From Methylobacterium sp. WL1 (lineage in GTDB: Bacteria > Pseudomonadota > Alphaproteobacteria > Rhizobiales > Beijerinckiaceae), in assembly GCF_008000895.1 (NCBI RefSeq), contig NZ_CP042823.1:2498501-2562500 (forward strand): DNA of 64,000 bases, written 5' to 3'. Below are positions 58,555 to 64,000 of this stretch, piece by piece; the first letter of the stretch is position 1, and every line of letters begins with the position of its first letter. Under the pieces are notes generated by a model, which searched no databases, had not been told where the DNA came from, and saw only the letters and a program-made list of their open reading frames with translations. Position numbers and translations under genes: made by a program.

Positions 58555-61500
58555 CTACCACTCGTATTCCGCACCAACACCCAGACTGGTGCGCCCATCG
58601 CTCCCCGCCTCGCCCTTCAGCTTGATCCGGCGCGTCACGTCGAAATCGACGCCAACTGCGGTGTCGGCGGGCTTGGCGCCCGCCTTCACACCGACGGAGA
58701 CGCGGTCCGAAATGTAGCGCGAGGCGCCGAGCGCCGGGCCGCCGCTGGCGCCCGTGGAGACGTCGAGGCTGTCGAGTCCGAGGCTCTTGCGGGCCTGCTC
58801 GAACACGTCCGGCCCGGCCGCACCGCCCGAGAGCTGCGCCACGGCCTGCGCGAGCTGGAGTGCCTGGAACGGCGACAGGCCGCCCGCGGCCTTCTTGAAC
58901 AGCAGGCGCGACAGGATCTCGTCCTGGGGCAGGACCGGATCGGAGGTCAGGCTGAATTGCGGCGCGTCCGCGTAGCCGCTCACCGCAACCCGGGCGGTGA
59001 CGTCGCCGGCCTTGGTCTCGGCGGCGAAATCGAGTTCCGGCGTGGTCAGGCTGCCCGCGAAGGTCAGGTTGCCGCGGCTGAAATCGAGACGCTGCCCCAC
59101 CAGTTGGAACACCCCGCGGCGCATGCCGAAGCCACCGACTGCGTTCGGCGCGCGCGACGTGCCGGTGACTCGGAGCGATCCGCCGAGCTCTGCATCGATG
59201 CCGCGCCCGCGCACGAAGATCCGGCTTGGCGCCTCGATGCGCACGTCGAGGGTGGCATCGAACGGCACGGCGGGTTTCTTCTGCCGTTTGCCGGGTGTGA
59301 CGGCCGCCTTGCGGTCCGCCCGCAGCGCCAGCCGCGCCCGGACGTCGGGCGGCGTGTTGACGTGGCGCACGCCCGGCAGGGGCTTCACCGTTGAGGGCAG
59401 CCGATCGGGCACGGCCACGTCGATCGACACGATGTCGATCCGGCCGGCGATCCGCGGCGTCCGGGCCAGCGGGCCGGCCAGGGTGAGATCGACGCTCGAC
59501 ACCGCATTCATCAGCGGGCTGGAGACCAGCTCCGCCTTGTCGGCGGTGATATGGAACTGGCCGGGGAAATCCGGCTCTAGGGCGACCCGCCCTGTGACCG
59601 AGAGGCGGCCGCCGTTCCGGGCGGACGCCGTCAGGCTCTCGACCACGAGGCTGTCGCCGCGGCCGGTCACGCGCCCGTCGATCGCGGTCAGCCGGATGCC
59701 GTTGACCGGGTCGGTGAAACTGCCGCCGCTCAGCACCGCCGAACCCTGGGCCTTGGGCGCCGCCAGGGTGCCGGTGACGCCGCCATCGATGGCGACCCGC
59801 CCTGTGACGCTCTGCCCGCCGGTGCTCAGCAGCGTGTTGGCAAGGGACGCGTCCAAGGTGCCGCGGGCGCGCAGGTTCAGCGGGCCTCCGGTCTCAACGG
59901 GCAGCGAGCCCGCCACCGTCAGGGCGACGCCGCGCCCGGCCGTGATCCGGCCGTCGAGGCTGGCCTGCCCGTCCGATAGGGCACCCTTGGCGCTGGCATC
60001 GACCGGCGGCAGGCCGGCCTGCCGGGTCTGGGGTGCCACAAGCTTGGAGACGGTGAGCGCGTAATGACCCTCCGGGCTCGCCGCGGGGCCGTGGAGGTCC
60101 GCATCGCCGTCCACCGTACCGGAGAGGGCGAGGTCGGGCGCGGCGATCCGGGCCAACGACAGGGGCAGCGCGCGGATCGCCACCTTCAGATCGAGATCCC
60201 GCCCGGCCCGGCCCGAGACCGTGACCCGGCCCGTGCCCGCCGCGATCGACAATCCGTCGATCACCGCGCCACCGTCGCGCAAGGTCACGGAGGCCGGTCC
60301 GGTCAGGGCGAAGCGGTCGCCGCCGCGGGCAGCCGAGAGGCGCTGAATCTCGATGCGGGTGTCGTCGTCCGGCACTACCCGGACTGCGCCGTCGAGGTTG
60401 AAGCCACGCGCCTTGGCGGTGAGCGTCACGTCGCTGCCCGTCGGGCTGCCGATCGCGGCGAGCCGGACCGTATCGATCTGTTGGCTGGCGGCAAGGAGCC
60501 GGTCGGCGTCCAGGCGTCCGTCGAGGACGGGATGGGCGCGCAGGTCGCGGCCCCTCAGGTCGGCGTCGAGGCGATTGAGGCCATAGGCGCCGTAGCGCAG
60601 CGCGGCACCGGTCGCCCGGATCGCGGCATCTTGGCGGCCGCCGTCCCGGGAGAGGGTGACCGTGGCATCGAGCTGGCCGGCCACGGGCTCCGGGGCGAGC
60701 GGGGAGATGTCGGCGAGATTGGCCGCCTTCACGGATAGCGTACCGGCCGACAGCCAGGTCTCGGCCGCCACGATGGCGTTGCCCGAGACGGCCACCGAGC
60801 CGAGGTTGAGGTCGAGCCGGTCGAGCACCCAGTCGGGCCCCGTCCTCGCCACGTGGGCGCCGCCGCGCAGCGCCTTGCCGGCGACGTCGCCGGACAGCGT
60901 CAGCGTACCGTCCGGCGCCAGCAGGGCGTCGGAGACGATGGCTTCGGCCCGCAGGTCGCGGATCGGCTTGCCGTCCGCGGTTGCGGCCGGCGCCGTGACG
61001 TTCGCGGCGAGTTGGGGATGCTCGAGGGAGCCGGTCATGCGCGCGTCGATACCGGCGCGCCCGGTCAGGCGTCCGTCTAGGTCGGCGAGGCTCTTGAGGT
61101 CGATCCGCCCGGTGACATCCGCGCTGGCCGAGGTCGCCTCGCCCTGCAGGGTCGCGGTCAGGCCCGAGCCCTCCAGGCGCAGATGATCGAATCCGTAGCC
61201 GTCATAGGATTGCGACACCCGCCCTTGCAGCGTCGGCGCGCGGCCGAGCGCGCGGGCGGCCGCCGCGATGCCGGTGGCAAGGCCGGCGCTGGTGACGGTC
61301 AGGTCTGCCGCCAGCGCCTTCCTGGCCGGGTCGCCGCTGAGGCGCGCCTTGGCATCGACGCTCCCGGCGAGCCCGCGCCCGGCGAGGCCGGAGAACATCG
61401 CCAGGTCCGGCAGCGCGGCGTCGAGGGTGCCGGTCAGCGTGTTCTGTCCGACCCGTCCGGCGTAGTTCGCCTTGGCGGTGTCGGATTCGATCCGGAGGCT

Positions 61501-63009
61501 CGACACGTCGATCACCCCGTCCGGCCCGGAGGCCGCCCGCAGGGTCAGTTGCGCGCGGCTGCCGAGAGCGCGACGCAGGGCCGGGTCCGCCAACCGCAGG
61601 CCGTCGATCTTGCCGTCCGCCGTGATGGAAAAATGCTGGGCGGACGGGTCGCCCTGGGGATCGATCCCGAGGCGCGCCTCGATCCGGTCGAGCGCGGAAT
61701 CCCGGCTGCGGAGGCCGGCCGCCTCGAGGGTACCCCGCACAGTCGGCGCGGCGAGTGGCCCCTTCACGCTGCCGTCGAACACCAACGCGCCGATCTCGGC
61801 CTCGCCGGCCTTGGTGACCGCGCCCTCGGTGGGCAGGGCGCGGGCCTGGAGCGTCAGGTCGGCGATCCGGTCTTTGGTCAGGCTGCCGCTGGCAGCCAGC
61901 CGCGCGGTCCGCGAGGTCAGCTCCAGCCGGTCGATCCGGAAGGCGCCGCTATCCGCGAAGGCGAAGCCGCCGTCGAGCTTGGTCGTGCCGGCGAAGACCG
62001 ATGCGGCTGGACCGGGCACGAGGCCCTCGATGCGCGCGGCGAGATCCAGGGCGAGCCGCCGCTCGGCGCCGATTCGGGAGATCTTGGCGCCGCCCTTCGC
62101 GCCGATATCCGGGCCGGCGGTGAAATCGAGATGGGCGTTCCAGGCATCCAGCGTGCCGGTGCCCGCGAGGTCGAAGTCGATCGGAGGCGTGCCGGGAACG
62201 TTGGCCGCCTTGGATAACAGTCCGCCGGCCGGCTCGACCAGGTTGGCCTTCAGCTCCAAACGGTCGCCCTGCGGCACGTAGACGAGGGACAGCAGGAAGC
62301 GTCCGGCCGCGTCGAGACGCTGGGCCCGGGCCTGCAGGTCGAGCCCTTCGCTGGCCGCGCCGAGCCGCGCCTTGCCCTCCGCCGAGAGCCGGGCCGGCTG
62401 ACCGGCCACGGGCTCGCCCAGCACCAGCTCGGCCAGCTTGAAGCCCTTGATCTCGACCTTCACGGGCAGGTCCGGCAGCAGCTTCCCGTCCGGCTTGGCC
62501 TCCGGCGGGGTCGGGCCGGGGATCGGCCGGCGCAGCACGTCGATCCGCCCGATCTCCAGGCTGTCCACCTCGAGCCGGCCCGACAGCAGCGCGAGGCGCC
62601 GCCAGACGATCCGGGCCCGGTCGAGCTTCAACCACACGCCGTCGCGATCGCTCACCGCCACGTCGCGGATTGTGGCGTCCGAGGACAGCGCACCGTCCAC
62701 CGCCCCGATCGCCACGCGCGAGGACGGTGTCGAGAGCGCCCGGGACAGCAAACCGCCGAGCACGGTCTTCTCGCCGTCGTCCGCGCGGGTCGGTGTGATG
62801 ATCGTCAGCGAGAGGGTGGCGAGGAGGAGAAGGCAGGTCAGCGCGAGCGCGATAGCTTTTTCAACGCCGAGGGGCGCAACGCACGAGAACCGGTTCGGAA
62901 CGGCTGCGAAGCTTCCCCTTTCCGGCACGGCAGAGGGGACCCGCGCCACGCCCGGTGATGTGTTGGGCCGGATGGCGATCTTGCTCAGTCTCCCGAAAAA
63001 ACCAGCCAT
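58555..63009 (-). CDS. tamB: Translocation and assembly module subunit TamB
   Basis: A 1484-residue inner-membrane-anchored, periplasm-spanning protein of the AsmA-like/DUF490 family that works with TamA in outer-membrane biogenesis and phospholipid transport. A membrane helix lies at about residues 52-72 (KAIALALTCLLLLATLSLTI). The rest is a long series of beta-rich repeats (VSGRAGRDLDLKVAIRALPL, etc.), ending in the DUF490 module with GGFGMRRGVFQLVGQRLDFSRG and LPQDEILSRLLF. The C-terminus EYEW is a barrel-like end. The start at 63009 directly follows the tamA stop, so they are cotranscribed; the 50-residue N-terminal extension may be over-long. Confidence 0.92.
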   Translation of the reverse strand: MAGFFGRLSKIAIRPNTSPGVARVPSAVPERGSFAAVPNRFSCVAPLGVEKAIALALTCLLLLATLSLTIITPTRADDGEKTVLGGLLSRALSTPSSRVAIGAVDGALSSDATIRDVAVSDRDGVWLKLDRARIVWRRLALLSGRLEVDSLEIGRIDVLRRPIPGPTPPEAKPDGKLLPDLPVKVEIKGFKLAELVLGEPVAGQPARLSAEGKARLGAASEGLDLQARAQRLDAAGRFLLSLVYVPQGDRLELKANLVEPAGGLLSKAANVPGTPPIDFDLAGTGTLDAWNAHLDFTAGPDIGAKGGAKISRIGAERRLALDLAARIEGLVPGPAASVFAGTTKLDGGFAFADSGAFRIDRLELTSRTARLAASGSLTKDRIADLTLQARALPTEGAVTKAGEAEIGALVFDGSVKGPLAAPTVRGTLEAAGLRSRDSALDRIEARLGIDPQGDPSAQHFSITADGKIDGLRLADPALRRALGSRAQLTLRAASGPDGVIDVSSLRIESDTAKANYAGRVGQNTLTGTLDAALPDLAMFSGLAGRGLAGSVDAKARLSGDPARKALAADLTVTSAGLATGIAAAARALGRAPTLQGRVSQSYDGYGFDHLRLEGSGLTATLQGEATSASADVTGRIDLKSLADLDGRLTGRAGIDARMTGSLEHPQLAANVTAPAATADGKPIRDLRAEAIVSDALLAPDGTLTLSGDVAGKALRGGAHVARTGPDWVLDRLDLNLGSVAVSGNAIVAAETWLSAGTLSVKAANLADISPLAPEPVAGQLDATVTLSRDGGRQDAAIRATGAALRYGAYGLNRLDADLRGRDLRAHPVLDGRLDADRLLAASQQIDTVRLAAIGSPTGSDVTLTAKARGFNLDGAVRVVPDDDTRIEIQRLSAARGGDRFALTGPASVTLRDGGAVIDGLSIAAGTGRVTVSGRAGRDLDLKVAIRALPLSLARIAAPDLALSGTVDGDADLHGPAASPEGHYALTVSKLVAPQTRQAGLPPVDASAKGALSDGQASLDGRITAGRGVALTVAGSLPVETGGPLNLRARGTLDASLANTLLSTGGQSVTGRVAIDGGVTGTLAAPKAQGSAVLSGGSFTDPVNGIRLTAIDGRVTGRGDSLVVESLTASARNGGRLSVTGRVALEPDFPGQFHITADKAELVSSPLMNAVSSVDLTLAGPLARTPRIAGRIDIVSIDVAVPDRLPSTVKPLPGVRHVNTPPDVRARLALRADRKAAVTPGKRQKKPAVPFDATLDVRIEAPSRIFVRGRGIDAELGGSLRVTGTSRAPNAVGGFGMRRGVFQLVGQRLDFSRGNLTFAGSLTTPELDFAAETKAGDVTARVAVSGYADAPQFSLTSDPVLPQDEILSRLLFKKAAGGLSPFQALQLAQAVAQLSGGAAGPDVFEQARKSLGLDSLDVSTGASGGPALGASRYISDRVSVGVKAGAKPADTAVGVDFDVTRRIKLKGEAGSDGRTSLGVGAEYEW

Positions 63010-64000
63010 TCAGAACGCCTGCCCCAGGCTGAGATACAGAACGGCCGGGCGGACATGGCCGCCCTTGTAGGGATCGAGCGGGAAGGCGAGATCGGCGCGG
63101 ATCGGGCCGATGCCGGTGTAGTAGCGCAGCCCGATGCCCACCGATTTCCGGATCTTCTCATCGAAATCCGGCACGGCCGAGGCGAAGGCGGTGCCTGCAT
63201 CGAAGAACGGCACCACTCCGATCGTGTCGGTGATCTTGATCCGCGCCTCGAGCGACGCCTCCAGCAGGCTGCGGCCGCCGATCGGCAGGTTGAACGGACC
63301 GATCGGTCCGAGCGTCCGGTACGGATAGCCCCGCACCGAACCGCCGCCGCCCGCGAAGAACCGGAAATTGTCCGGGATGTCCCCGAGCGGCGCACCCGAA
63401 ACCGAGCCGAAGCCGATCCGCCCGGCGAGGATGTAGCGGGATTCGTCGTCCAACGAATAGTAGGTCGAGCCCTGCGCCTTCGCGACGACGATCCCGGGCG
63501 AGGAGATCGCCCCGGGATAGGCGGCCAGCGACGCGATCGCCCGGAACCCCTTGGTCGGATCGAGCAGGCTGTCGGTGGAATCGTAGGTCACCGAGGCCGG
63601 TACGCCGATCAGCCGGTAATTGACCGTGCCGAGCGCGTCCTTCGAGCGACCGGCCTGCGCGTCCAGCCCGATCTGCGCCGAGAAGGTATCCGAGAACCGG
63701 TGCCGGATCGCGGCCGAGACCCCGCCGCCATCCACCAGGTAGCTTTGCTGCACCTCGCGCGTGATGAAAGCGTTGGCCAGGAAGTCGTTGCGCGTGCCGC
63801 CGAGGGCAGGCTGAACGTAGGTCGCCGACAGGCGCCCGCCCAATCCGTTGGTGCCGATCCCGGCGATCTTGCGCTGGGTCGCGAACGGGTCGTTGCCCAA
63901 CCCGAGATAGTAGATGTCGGCATCGAGCCGGAACGTCTCACCGCCGCCGAACAGGTTGCGGTTGGCGTAGTAGGCGCGCACGCCGGGGCCATCGACGGTG
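63010..64000 (-). CDS. tamA: Translocation and assembly module TamA (partial)
   Basis: C-terminal 330 residues of an Omp85-family outer-membrane barrel; the gene continues beyond the right edge (frame open at 64000, reading TVDGPGV before the RAYYANRNLF segment). The Omp85 loop-6 motif appears as GGSVRGYPYRTLG, with strands such as YILAGRIGFGSVSG and the C-terminal YLSLGQAF ending in a terminal Phe, as in barrel proteins. POTRA domains would lie outside the window. It ends immediately before tamB. Confidence 0.92.
   Translation of the reverse strand, partial: TVDGPGVRAYYANRNLFGGGETFRLDADIYYLGLGNDPFATQRKIAGIGTNGLGGRLSATYVQPALGGTRNDFLANAFITREVQQSYLVDGGGVSAAIRHRFSDTFSAQIGLDAQAGRSKDALGTVNYRLIGVPASVTYDSTDSLLDPTKGFRAIASLAAYPGAISSPGIVVAKAQGSTYYSLDDESRYILAGRIGFGSVSGAPLGDIPDNFRFFAGGGGSVRGYPYRTLGPIGPFNLPIGGRSLLEASLEARIKITDTIGVVPFFDAGTAFASAVPDFDEKIRKSVGIGLRYYTGIGPIRADLAFPLDPYKGGHVRPAVLYLSLGQAF

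Overview
The window is GC-rich alphaproteobacterial chromosome, most likely from Methylobacterium/Methylorubrum or a close relative in the Hyphomicrobiales. This rests on strong GC bias at third codon positions, a circularly permuted two-piece tmRNA gene, an alphaproteobacterial-type SspB adaptor, a PdhS/PleC/DivJ-like kinase, and the fumC-DUF4169-ribbon-helix-helix neighbourhood. No methylotrophy gene is present, so the genus is an inference. It reads as core chromosome: I see no complete insertion sequence, prophage, CRISPR array or tRNA gene.

Layout. 1-290 is the tail of a chemotaxis receptor. 388-9493 (minus) is the upstream half of the division/cell-wall cluster, read rsmH-ftsL-ftsI-murE-murF-mraY-murD. 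RNase P RNA (rnpB) and gloA lie upstream of it. 10919-15032 is an arsenic island: arsH diverging from arsR-arsC-arsB-MFS exporter. 15126-20257 carries pepN and a large PAS-containing sensor kinase, followed by a small frameshifted gene and a small secreted protein. 21038-29657 (mostly minus) is an envelope-polysaccharide region: a CelD-like acetyltransferase, a flippase, an SGNH hydrolase, OpgC, and the dTDP-rhamnose genes rfbC-rfbB-rfbD-rfbA.

30984-37933 (minus) is the most unusual segment. Four tightly coupled genes encode a possible beta-propeller protein, a secreted and membrane-anchored von Willebrand A-like protein, a three-helix membrane protein, and a 1187-residue protein with a tubulin/FtsZ-type GGTGSG motif and a C-terminal GYF-2-like domain. 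I regard this as a candidate membrane-associated tubulin-superfamily system. An uncharacterised 301-residue gene converges on it.

38085-46550 holds housekeeping and quality-control genes: miaA, serB, degP, hflK-hflC, thyA-folA and a CPBP protease. 46689-47694 places the trans-translation RNA ssrA (tag ANDTFASVAVAA) directly upstream of sspB, whose product delivers tagged proteins to ClpXP. 47695-48502 is a looser stretch with three possible small genes. 48503-57798 has a cytochrome P450, fumC with its small partners, a ParB-like protein, queE, a D-Ala-D-Ala carboxypeptidase, a CobW-type GTPase and nth. 57808-64000 (minus) ends with an HPr-like phosphocarrier, tamB, and tamA running off the window.

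Translational coupling by ATGA, GTGA or TGATG overlaps is common (ftsL/rsmH, flippase/acetyltransferase, opgC/SGNH, rfbB/D/A, the tubulin operon, hflK/C, thyA/folA) and fixes many starts. Where the longest open frame had an implausible N-terminal extension I chose the internal start and say so.
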